DNA of 64,000 bases, taken from the NCBI GenBank assembly GCA_036852015.1, contig JAANDG010000379.1, forward strand, positions 62,001 through 126,000, in the 5' to 3' direction. The position numbers and the translations under genes are program-made. Below are positions 32,559-49,243 of the stretch, in pieces. How positions within the stretch are numbered: position 1 is the first letter of the stretch; the number at the start of each line of letters is the position of its first letter. The DNA is from Pelodera strongyloides. Taxonomy: Eukaryota > Nematoda > Chromadorea > Rhabditida > Rhabditidae. The notes beneath the pieces were generated by a model. It did no database searches. It was not told the DNA's origin and saw only the letters and a list, made by a program, of their open reading frames with translations.

Positions 32559-33271
32559 TAAACGTTTTACCTATGAAAGAAGATGCGTTGACATGAACTC
32601 TTCAACAAATTTAAGCTCTTTCATATGACTCACAGAAGTAGTCAACACGTTAGCTTTTACTGAATCTTTCGCAACCTACTCTAGATGTCTGTCTTGTCCA
32701 CTTGATGCCCACTCGCGGGCACTCTGGCTTTGGACCCGGGCCAACGGGAGCTAAACACAGAGCGCACCCCGAAGGAAATAGGATCAGTTGAACTCCCCGA
32801 GCCCGCCCTAGGTGTAAACGTGCTCATCGCTCTCCCTTTTTCAAATCAAACTATGTTTGACCGGGACAAAAATAATCATTTCACAGAGTAAAATATTTCA
32901 GTTAAATGTATTCCTGCACATATTTTTCCATTTTGAACAAGTCGTCATTCCGCTTATACTTCAACTGTATTTTAAGAGTTATTATATTTTCGCAACTTTT
33001 ACTAAGATTGTTACCCATTCAAGTTGCAATCATTTAAAGGATTATTTTAACTTCACTTTCGATATTTTCGATATAACACTTTCGATTTCGATAACATATG
33101 TTTATTTGCACTACGTTCGGTGAAGGACCAATTACACTAATATATGAAGGAACTTATATAGGAAATATAACCGGTTTCTTCCTGTTTTCTCTGTCAAATG
33201 ACGTTTTCTCAACCATGCAATCAATATGTGTACTCAAAATGTCAACTCAAACTCAAAGTGCGCGTGTACTC
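32558..33271 (+). mobile_element. internally deleted relative of the 17111 retroelement
   Basis: The first about 400 bases match the left end of the 17111 element (TAAACGTTTTACCTATGAAA, then CTCTAGATGTCTGTCTTGTC and GAACTCCCCGAGC). The last about 300 bases match its right end (ATTTTAAGARTTATTATA, AAAGTGCGCGTGTACTC). The RT-coding part, about 3 kb, is missing, so this is a non-autonomous copy keeping both termini. Confidence 0.85.
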
Positions 33272-33460
33272 TATAACTTGAGAATGTCTTTCGTTCTCTT
33301 ACTTCCGACTTACAAAGTTAAAAAATAAAGACCTATTTAACCTGTAAGAAACTACGTTCGCGGATGCGCACAACCCCCAGGCTCTCAGGCAGCCGTGTTC
33401 AGCCCCTCTTTTTGGTGTACAGCAGGGTTGGCGACGAGTACGAATACGTTTCGCAAGCTA

Positions 33461-33733
33461 CTATGTTCCTCATTAGCAGTTTAGCGGTAATCGTAATCCC
33501 ACGTCTCCTCCCAAACAAGCGGGAAACGCGGGATTCGGTTCTTAGTTTGAGCGCTAATCAGGGGCCTTGCCGCTAACACAAGGTCTTGCCGAATGTTTAA
33601 TTGCGGGACATGATTGTCTAATCTGTCAGGAAACATGCGACTTTTCTTATTGCGTGGGATTGGGTGCTAGCCTGCGAGGAAACGCGGGATTTATTTTTGT
33701 TTCGCGGGAAACGTGCAGTCGAAAAACAGAGTT
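33461..33733. repeat. dispersed repeat, copy 1 (AAACGCGGGATT family)
   Basis: About 270 bases closely match 60112-60375 in the same orientation (shared CAGGAAACATGCGACTTTTC and GGGATTGGGTGCTAGCCTGC). Motifs GGGAAACGCGGGATT, AATCCCACG and GAAACGCGGGATT inside the unit suggest short internal repeats. No coding potential is evident. Confidence 0.85.
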
Positions 33734-34923
33734 GTTACCACACATTGAATAATAATCAAACTAGTATGGTATGGGACTGTGAAACGCATGCAGGACTCGG
33801 TATTATGTGAAAAATAATTAATAACAACCTTGTGACGTACGCCAACTACGCAGTGCACCAAAGAGAGGGGATGAAATCGGCCGGTTGGGGTTGCGCTGTG
33901 CGGTTCGTTGAGGACCAGATAATTTCAATTACAATCTAATTTCTACGACGCATTCCCACATCATCTGCAAAAAATTGTAGAATTTTTTTTATCGTGCGCC
34001 ATTTTGCGGCTACCATAATTTTCGTGGAATTACAATACTATGAAAACTGTATAATAGGAGTGTCTTTTTGCGGTGTAAATGGAAGAGGATCGACTCACGT
34101 GGCTTGACGTCGCTTTCTATTTTTTTGTCAACATTGCTCCCAAAACCAGCTACAACTCAGCTGATCGGTCACGTTTCTGATAAGCCGATGCGAACTCAGC
34201 GATCTAAGCTCGGGTGTACCCGGGTGACAAGTCGGTGACAGAGAAAGATAGGTATTTGCCTCTGTCAAGTCTTCTCTGTCAAATCCTCACTCTTTCTCCT
34301 CTCGCTCCTCCTTCTCTTCTCTTCACCCCCTCTTTCTGTGTCTCTGTCTCTCTTTACCAACTCTCTCTGCTTCCTTTCCCTCTCTCCCCTCATCTCTTTC
34401 TTTCTCATTGTTTCGATTCCAATGTCCCCGTTCTTTAGCCGATATCTATCCCATTTTGACCGTTCAGCTGTTTAAATGGTCAAAAGCGGTCGGAAAACCA
34501 ATCTGTGGGCATTTTCCAAGTCATCTATATTTAACATTATTTTGTGAATTTATCTTAGGTGTTATCTTAAACGGATTGTCAGAAACAAACTGCGGACTCT
34601 CTCACTCTTCTCTGTCTCTCTCTACCCTCTCACTCTCTCTCTCTCTCTCTCTCCCCTCTCTCTCTCTCTCTCATTCTCTGTCAGGGAACTGAGACCCTTT
34701 AAATCAGGCCAATACACAAACACTGTAGCCATTTTTGCCAGTCGTCATAGGCCTTATTCAGTTCCCTCATGTACGACAACTTACTTTATTTGTTTTTCAT
34801 AATGGTAGGTTCACCAGCTTCCCATAAATTTTCAAATTTACTACAACTCTTGATCCTTTTTGATTTGATGTTTGACTCACAGAACAGCTCACTATTGATT
34901 TAGTTACAGATTTATTTTATGCG
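33734..34923. other. intergenic, upstream of the amine oxidase gene
   Basis: No gene recognised. Pyrimidine-rich simple repeats occur at about 34255-34415 and 34598-34682 (CTCTCTCT). The rest is unique AT-rich sequence that probably includes the promoter of the amine oxidase gene. Confidence 0.55.
34598..34682. repeat. (CT)n simple repeat
   Basis: CTCTCT tracts with CCC and TCA interruptions. A similar pyrimidine-rich block lies at 34255-34415. Confidence 0.85.
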
Positions 34924-41456
<6,533 letters not shown>

Positions 41457-42136
41457 AAATTCTAAATTTGCAAATTTCCTCCACAACCTTTGAATTATAA
41501 TCGCTATCACGTTCTTATGTTGATTGTATCCCCTGAAAAACTATAACATAATCTTGACCAATTAACTAAATCGGCTGTGCATATGTATTACATAAGATAC
41601 TATTCACATTAAAACCTACTTCCATTTTCTAGTGAAAAAGACCTACTACTTTCATTTTATTCGTGGGTCTGGCCAATTTAAAAAATCTCACGGGTGGTAT
41701 CACTTTTCCACTTCTTTCTTTCAGTTTTCTTTCGGGCATATCGTACTTATATGAGACATTCTTTTAACTGTTAAACGTTTCCAAATAAAAGTTTCCATAT
41801 ATTCTCTGTAATGTAATTAGATCATTATTACTTAGGTACAGACCGACTACATTAACACAATTGCACATGGTTGGCGGGAAATTGAACTAGTGTTGCAGCA
41901 AGGAATATTACTGTCAATAAGCTAGCTAAATAATAAAGTGTCACAACATGTAGCTGACGTCATAGGGAATGTAAGTTCAAGGGATGGTGGGGGTTGTTTA
42001 CGTTTACAATTTTCTAAAGATTAACCCCACAAGATAAACAGCCTGCCTACATGTACATACTACCTAGCCCTTCGATGCAAATAAGGACATGTTGTATTTC
42101 GAAATAGACGTCCTTAGACAACCTTAGTGCTAGAAC

Positions 42137-42385
42137 TTAAAGGGATCGGTTCACCTTAAATTGTGTTCGTTTTTTTGTTTCTTTATTTTCTATAAGGGAT
42201 AATAAAAATTTGGAATACAAAAAGTAGTGTTCACTTTCAATACTCACCAAGAATTTGGGTGATAAAGTGGTGGATTGATCGGTCCGAAATGCAAAAAGGG
42301 CAATTGTTTTTATTATCCCTTATAGAAAATAATGAAATAAAAAAAAACATTCACAATTTAAGGCAAGGTGAACCGATCCCTTTAA
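42137..42385. mobile_element. TTAA foldback element, family E, copy 2 (shortened)
   Basis: TTAA at 42137 and 42382. Ends AGGGATCGGTTCACCTTAAA and GGTGAACCGATCCCT. Compared with 10460 the right arm has lost its inner part: the sequence jumps from GGGCAATTG to TTTTATTATCCCTTATAG. Confidence 0.87.
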
Positions 42386-42949
42386 TGATTCACGATATAT
42401 TTATGGATTTACGATAAAGGTTAAAGTTTTTTAAGCTTTAACCTTTAACAAGTCTTACTAATATATTAACTTACAATTAGTAAAAATGTATATATCGCCA
42501 TCGCTGGTGAGAGATGCATGCATGTATAAAATGTTCTCATTCGAAGCTTTTCATAAAGGACACAATTTGTATGAAAGAATTTATTTTATGAAAACAAGGC
42601 AACATACAACAAAACAAGGTACCATACATAAATAAATTTATTGATATTTATTTTTTCAATCATAACAAAATGAAGAACAAAAAGTAAATGTATAATGAAT
42701 TTATTCATGCAAGCATAAGAAAAAGTACTTGTATAATGTATTTATTCAGGCAATCATCCACGCCAAAGTACAGACAAATTTTATTAAAATTCATTTTTTT
42801 TTGTATAATCACATTTTATTATAGTATTTTTCATTTTTGTGGTTTTTTTGTGTAGTTTTTTTGAGCACCTTCACATTTTGAGCACAGTATAAAAATACCC
42901 AATTTTTTGGTTATTTCTCATGTGAGCTGTATTGTTTGATTTTTTTTTC

Positions 42950-43215
42950 ATTCCAGTTTCATATCATTTCAGTTTCATTTCAGTTTCATTTTAGTTTATT
43001 TCAGTTCTGGTTTTTCATTTCAGTTTCATTTCAGTCTATTTTCATTTTCATTTCAGTTTCATTTCAGTTTCTTTTCAGTTTCTTTTCAGTTTCATTTCAG
43101 TTTCATTTCAGTTCTGATTTTTATTTCAGTTTCATTTTCATTTCAGTTTCATTCATTTCAGCTTAAGTTTCTTGTTCAGTTTCAACTGTATTTTTAGTTA
43201 CTTTTCAGTTTCAGC
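42950..43215. repeat. TTTCAG/TTTCAT minisatellite
   Basis: About 20 repeats of 11-12 bases (TTTCATTTCAG, with CTTTTCAG and TTCTG variants). Every unit contains TTTCAG, the core of the nematode 3' splice acceptor. The 76-codon frame across it is low complexity. Confidence 0.92.
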
Positions 43216-45382
43216 AGGGGTACCTGGCGTACCCTTAAATAGTGCTATTTTTGCGTACACTTGCATTCATATTATTTTCTTACAACATTTCCTTATGCAC
43301 TTATGTTGTGTAACTGTACAGCATTGGCAAACCTCCTCTGGCACTACTAAAACCTAAACATCTCATGTGCAAAGATAACCTGCCCAATCCCCATACTAAA
43401 TGTTTTGCTTAAAAGTTTGGTTGTCCTCCCTTATGGTCCCGATCGTGGTGTATATCGTATATCCCATCGTAGCATATTGGTCATCCGTAACGTAGGTTGT
43501 TAGCTGGCAGCGTAGGAAGCGGGAGGCTGCGACTGCTAAAATAATTACATCACGTAAGACAGATTGCATCATTTAACCATTCAAAACAGAAAATAACGAT
43601 GTGAAAACTATTCTACAGAAAACTACGATCTGACCAGTACTATCGAAACCGAATTTTTTTTCGATTACGATTGGGGAAGCTCCGCACTTACAATTATCTC
43701 CATAGATTTCTGTATAATGTGTACCTTTATTCATTCGTTTCGCTTTCTATTTGTGCTACTGTTGCTTTACCTTTACTCGACAAAACTGTGCGTTGCATAT
43801 ATTTTTCTCATGACAGTGTACGTAATAAATTATTACTAGATAGATAAGTATATATGGGAATTAAAAAACGAACGTTTGTTGGGCGTTCTCTGTCTCACTC
43901 TCTATCACTCTCTTACCTAAACATCCGTGTCGTGGTGTATTCGTCACGGTCGACGGTGTTTCTTTTGTTGATGTCCTATCACTTTATCCTAAATGTTAAA
44001 ATAACTGTGGATGTTTCTACATATAAATGACTAAAAATTGTAGAAAACCTGTGTTTCTGGAGTATTTCTGTAATGCGTCAAAAATGAAACTGGGTTTGGT
44101 GATATACATACAAACAAACAAAAAGGCTTCCACAGGCAAAAAACCCCGTAGATTTTATTCGTCGAAGCGCATTTTTACGATGAACAATCAGCCAATTTCT
44201 AACTAACTCAAATTTGCATATTATTCAAAGCTTTGTGTTCGCTCAGTTTTGTTTAACCCTCTAGGCATTTTCTACGTAAATTGTATTTGAAATTGTTACC
44301 CCTTTTGGCGCAATTGCATCCAAGCATAATCCTCGGTAGAGTGCTTGCTGTGAGTTTCTTTCTTCACAAATCTAGAAGCACTGTTTTTAAATACCAAATT
44401 TGATTGCTCCAGCGAAGGCTCAAAATTAGCGGACCATTAGGTGCTAGCGGTACGGTACATAACCTGTATCTGGCTGTTTCATAACTGAACACCGTAGGTG
44501 GCAGCTGCACGGTCGTAGACCTCTTTAGATGGCCGTTGCATACTGTATAGATTACAGTTGTACTTTTTGACAAGTACAACTATTTGGATACTGGAGAAAG
44601 TAAATGAATGACAGTTGCCTACGGCACATCCCAGGTGGACAAGTGCTCACCCAAACCACTTTTTTAGTGAACAGCGTATACAGCGGACCTTTAGGCTACA
44701 AGTACGCGCTGCGGGCCTGCAGGTTTACATACGGGAAATTTTTATGGAACGTTAAGTTAAAACTCATCTAGTGAATGCTCTCTGAAATGCTCATATCTAT
44801 GCTCCTCTTAACGGCATCAAAGTTGTCGTGACTGTCATATAACACAACCTAAGAAATGATTCGATCACTATTAGGGAGTTATACTAGGTACACATAAATC
44901 TCAGCAGCAGTAAGCTAACCCTGAAATTGCAATTGCAGTTAGGCTCAGGAGCCGCTAAAGACTAAATGGCTAAAAGTTGGGCTGCATGCCTCTGAAACTT
45001 GATGCGCTACTAAAAAGTACAAGCGGGAATACGTGTTTGTTTCCCATGACAAAATGATCTAATCTATGACCAAAAAAATAGAACATACCTTGACGATTGG
45101 GAGAGGTATTGTGATATTTGTGAGGAAAAACAAGACTTTATCCAGAATTTCACATTTTAATTTATGCTAATTTTGGCGGCTGCGATATAGTAGTAGAAAA
45201 ATACGCAGAATTGTCAGAATCTATCTACGTTTCACATAAAGCAGCAAGAAAATCGTTCTCAACTAATGCTGAGAAATACCGTAGAGGTTATCTGTGTACG
45301 TTTCACTTCAGCACTCAAGCCCATTTGCATCGTATTTTCTTTCTGATGTGCGTACGACAAACTGTTCGTACTGATATATCAA

Positions 45383-45680
45383 TAATAGCCCGTATTCTCG
45401 CGCCACTTTGGGAAAGGCATTTTGTTAGGCCATTCCCAATCTCTTCTGGTAGGTCTACCAGATTGGAAATGGAAGAGGCCTACCAGTGGTAGGCTCTGGT
45501 ATTGGTAACCTCCTCTGGTAGGCCTAATGCATGCAACAGCCATCCCAATCCGCTACCAATTGGGAAACCGCGACACGCGACGCGCCTCCTACCAGTACAC
45601 CAGAATTAGCGCTTTTTCTCCCATTGGTAGGTCATTCTCAATTGGGAGGCCTACCAGTGACGCGAGAATACGGGCTATTG
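45383..45680. mobile_element. foldback element with CTGGTAGG interior
   Basis: Terminal inverted repeat of 19 bases: ATAGCCCGTATTCTCGCG at the left (from about 45386) and CGCGAGAATACGGGCTAT at the right (45661-45678). The interior has many inverted copies of GGTAGGCCTACCAG and TTGGGA. No TTAA edge. Confidence 0.75.
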
Positions 45681-45971
45681 AAAAAATCATCTTCCGCACC
45701 CTAATCATGTCAACCCATGTGTGTTGCTGTCTGTGTATGGACCACTACAAATTCATAATTTGAGTGGAAGTGTGTCGTTTACATGCGTCACATATTATTT
45801 GTTTACTTACGGAGCCAAGTGCTCCCTCACTTGGGCACAGGTGAAGTAGCACGTGCCAGACAGTATCCTAGTAAACTTTTTTCATCTTAATTTTATTATT
45901 CACTCATCTCAAATCACCGATGTAAAAAAAAAAGAGGTGAACAAAACGAAAGAACCTGGTCAACGAGAACA

Positions 45972-46136
45972 TTAAAGCGAAATGCGGGCCAGTTTTTGAA
46001 ACACATCGAGTACGCCATCATTGCAGCTTATGCAAATGAGCATAAATTAGAATAAAAAATCAGTAAATTAGCATAAATACGTAAGAATCCAGTTGTCCAG
46101 GATGCGTTTCAAAAACCGGCCGGTATTTCGCTTTAA
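45972..46136. mobile_element. TTAA foldback element, family F, copy 3
   Basis: TTAA at 45972 and 46133. Ends AGCGAAATGCGGGCCAGTTT and AAAAACCGGCCGGTATTTCGCT. The best preserved member of the family. Confidence 0.85.
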
Positions 46137-46614
46137 TATGCTAAGTAGTAGAGAAAGGTGTTTGACCAGGAACAGAATATCTGTCAGACATATCAAATTT
46201 AATACCAAGTTGTATGTTTAATTGTCATATGGTTCATACAACATGTTCACCAAAATAACACAAATACCGGGATTATATCAAGCAGTAATAAATTACGTGT
46301 TACACGTTCTAGCTGTATTCTTATTGTTAGTGAATAGATTCGCACCCAAGACCCTCCCATTGGCCATACTCAAATTTTATACCCGTTTCACGACTAAACA
46401 CCAAAACTGCGTATTTCAGAGATTCGGTATTTACTTTCTTCACAAGCCCGTTTTAGACCCGGGGCCGGGAATTGAATGATTATTCTTCGATTGACAATGT
46501 CCTGATGTGTAGCCGATAAGCTGGTTTCACAACTTTCTTGAAACCTTTTTTTTGCATCAATTCACTAATCCGTGTCAGACCAATGAATTATACATGTATA
46601 TTGTTTCTCCTTCA

Positions 46615-46770
46615 TCATAACATAATGTTATGGGTTATTCAATTAATAAATAAACAACCTCGGTCAGACAGACTTTTTTTTGTTTGTTATAGGTTATTCA
46701 ATTAATAACATAATGTTATAGGTTATTCAATTAATAAACAAACAACCTTAGCCAGACAGACTTTTTTTTT
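46615..46770. repeat. tandem repeat with GGTTATTCAATTAATAA
   Basis: GGTTATTCAATTAATAAA recurs at about 46632, 46692 and 46722. Two of these are followed by ACAACC, then GCCAGACAGAC or GTCAGACAGAC and a T run. Unit length is about 90-105 bases. Confidence 0.8.
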
Positions 46771-47025
46771 GTTTAGAAAAAAGGGAACATCTACTCGATG
46801 GTCCCTCCCTGTGACTACGAAACCCGCGTTCCAAGAAAAAGTGGGCCTTATAACACACCACCATCATAGATGGGATGACGGACTAAAAAGCGAGAGTTCC
46901 GATGGAAGTCAAGTAGTGACGCAGTCTCATCTCCACGCGTGAAGTTGGTCAAAAGAACCCGGCAAATTTTAGAACCAGATACAGGCGGTACGATACACGG
47001 CCGGCACCTCATTGGTATAAAAGCG

Positions 47026-47033
47026 AAATTGAG
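47026..47033 (+). promoter_or_regulatory. TATA box of the Pro/Gly-rich gene
   Basis: TATAAAAG in a good context (ATTGGTATAAAAGCG), about 170 bases upstream of the start codon. TTTCGCAG just before the start could also serve as a trans-splice acceptor. Confidence 0.5.
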
Positions 47034-47195
47034 AGTTGTATATGATACGATTCTGCTGTTTGCCGGCTTTTCTGCCTTCTACATTTTGCTGCGATTTACT
47101 ATTCTAAACTTATCAGCTAATACAACTACAAATTTTATTACAAACTGCTTAATAACTTTAAGGGATCGCAATCTTGCGTTAATTTCGCAGCGAAA

Positions 47196-48629
47196 ATGAG
47201 GACATCAGTGATGTAAGTTGAACTTTTTTTTTAAATTTGAATTTGACGTTTCTTTCTCGGTGAGGAGGACGTTTCATTCTCGGTGAGGAGCTCAAGCTCA
47301 AAATATACTAAAACATATATTAAACAAAAGAAATGCTTCAGCGCGGTATAACACCTGGTTTGCGAAACATATATATATATTCGCTGCATAATCATGTATT
47401 GTATGCAAGAATAAATATTCCGTATACTTCCGCGCGGAATAGAATAATTCGTAAAAATTGAGAACTTGGCTGCGCAAGATATCTTGCGCAAACTGTGTGA
47501 CTTACTGTTTAAACGAAATTATTAAGCTATGTTATTTTTGTCAATGTAGTCTTTGCAGCATGTTGTCCCTCTCCACACTTGCTACTGGTCAATATGGATA
47601 TGGCTATGGACAGGTGAGGCAACTGTTACACCTTTTTTTTCAAGTTTTTTCTTTACATCCATCTGGAGCTTATATTATAGTATAGTAATACATAGTTATT
47701 ACATTACTTCTATTGATATTTGGAACAAGTCCGGTAAGAATGGAAACCGTAGGCCATATTCACCACTCAATTCCCTATGGGTAATTCCCGGTCTTTTCTC
47801 TGCGTGTCTCACATTAGAATGCTATTTTTTGTCCCCAGGGACTATTTACCCGAGGGAATCGGAGTGGTGAATATGGTATGGCCTCATATGTGACTGCGCC
47901 GATTTTCATTTTTCTAGATAATTTGTGACTTTTCACCTTTTTTATAATAAAGACTTTATTCAATAACAAATTTCCTTCCAGGGTCTCTATTCTCGTTACC
48001 GTCACTACGGTCAGCAAATGATGTCCCCGTCAATGTACTGTGCGGTACCGCCCTGCTATCACGACGTACCGCCACCCCATCACGCTCCACCACCTCCGCC
48101 TCCTCCCCCGCCCCCGACATACCATTGTACTGTACCTCCGTGCTATGAACCAATGCCCCCACCCCCACCGCCCCCTCCTCCGGTGTACCATTGTGCCGTA
48201 CCCCCATGTTATCATATGCACGCGCCGGTACACTCGCCGCCACCCCCGCCGCCCCCACCGCCTCAGATGCCGCCCCTTTTCTGCGCAATGCCGCCCTGCT
48301 ACGAAACAACTGTATGTGCAATCCCGCCATGCGGTCCGGAAATTGGTTACGGTCCAGGCGCGGGAACGGGATACGGACCGGGCTCGGGACTAGGCTACGG
48401 ACAGGGCTCGGGACTAGGCTACGGACCGGGCTCGGGACTAGGCTACGGACCGGGCTCGGGACTAGGTTACGGACCGGGATCGGGACTAGGATATCCGGGT
48501 GGTGGGCCAGCGTATGGAGGACCCGGCGCATTCAACCCAAGAAGTCAGTGGTATGGTAGTGGCAAGGGTAGAAAATTGGTTAAAAAAGATGAAGAAACTA
48601 AGCAAGAGGAAGAGACCAAGAAGGAGTAG
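47196..48629 (+). CDS. secreted Pro/Gly-rich protein with CxxPPC repeats
   Basis: Exons 47196-47212, 47559-47613, 47982-48629: 720 bases, 239 aa. Residues 1-16 (MRTSVIMLSLSTLATG) form a signal peptide, followed by a short GYGYG segment. The middle has five CAVPPC-type units (CAVPPCYH, CTVPPCYE, CAVPPCYH, CAMPPCYE, CAIPPCG) separated by runs of 9-10 prolines. The next part repeats GPGSGLGY five or six times. The tail is strongly charged (KKDEETKQEEETKKE). Composition and repeats are those of an extracellular structural protein such as cuticle, eggshell or pharyngeal lining, and the paired cysteines could form disulphide crosslinks. No known domain is recognised. The GC-rich repeat region can expand or contract, so its exact length may vary between strains or assemblies. 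Frames on the other strand here are shadows. Confidence 0.85.
47750..47885. mobile_element. small foldback element in intron 2
   Basis: GGCCATATTCACCACTC at the left and GAGTGGTGAATATGGTATGG at the right. Inner GGGTAATTCCC-like and TATTTACCCGAGGGAAT segments also pair. It lies in intron 2 of the Pro/Gly-rich gene. Confidence 0.7.
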
Positions 48630-49243
48630 ATTTTTGGATGTTACTAACTTGAATACAATGCCTAATATTTGCTAATTTATCACCTGTTTTTGTATTATCC
48701 CAGTGGTCGAAATGTTTGTATATATGCGTGAAATTTCGTGTTTTTCTTCTTTTTTTCGTCGCTAATATAATTTGCTCACCTAATTTTAGTGAATAAAGTT
48801 ATATATTCGTAAAACATGCGTATTACAACTCAATTAAAAAGAAGCTTTTATTTTTGAAACAATAAATATACAGATAATGGTGGATTGACTTTTGTGGACA
48901 TCGGGAAGTGTAGTTGTGGTTTCATAATAACAAAGATAGGTTCTTGGAAATGCATGAATTTATGATATTTGCCATTCAAGAACAGAAAGACTTGTAAATG
49001 CTGAAAGAAACCTCGGGATGAAAGTAAAGCCTGGGTATGTACAGGAAAAGTGGGGTGGTAAAGTGTGGGGTAGCTTGGTCACATTTTGTGGCTAAAAAAT
49101 ATCGAACGGCATGCTACTACTCAATGTTGACAATACTATGCTCACTTTCTAGCGATGAGCGCCAGATACATATACAGTATACTAGGAAACTAAAAGTCAC
49201 ACAAATATACAGTAATTGGGAAGTCAATTTTCTAATTGACATC
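48630..49243. other. 3' region between convergent genes
   Basis: The Pro/Gly-rich gene ends here. GAATAAAGTT at about 48791 could be its polyadenylation signal, and AACAATAAATATAC at about 48858 another. No further gene is seen before the ground-like gene on the opposite strand. Confidence 0.5.

Larger units (their letters stand above)
41457..47000. other. gene-poor repeat-rich interval
   Basis: No exon chain is recognised. It contains a family E element, a TTTCAG minisatellite, a 19-bp-TIR foldback element, a family F element and a roughly 100-base tandem repeat, each listed separately. The 85-codon frame at 46222-46479 has a hydrophobic stretch but no partner exons. Confidence 0.5.

Noticed and set aside
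46222..46479. 85-codon frame with a hydrophobic stretch
   Set aside because: It could resemble a membrane helix, but no in-phase flanking exons or conserved chemoreceptor motif were found.
47956..48559. Frames of 117-191 codons antisense or out of frame to the Pro/Gly-rich gene
   Set aside because: Shadows of the CCN and GGN repeats. The sense frame has a signal peptide supplied by two properly spliced upstream exons.
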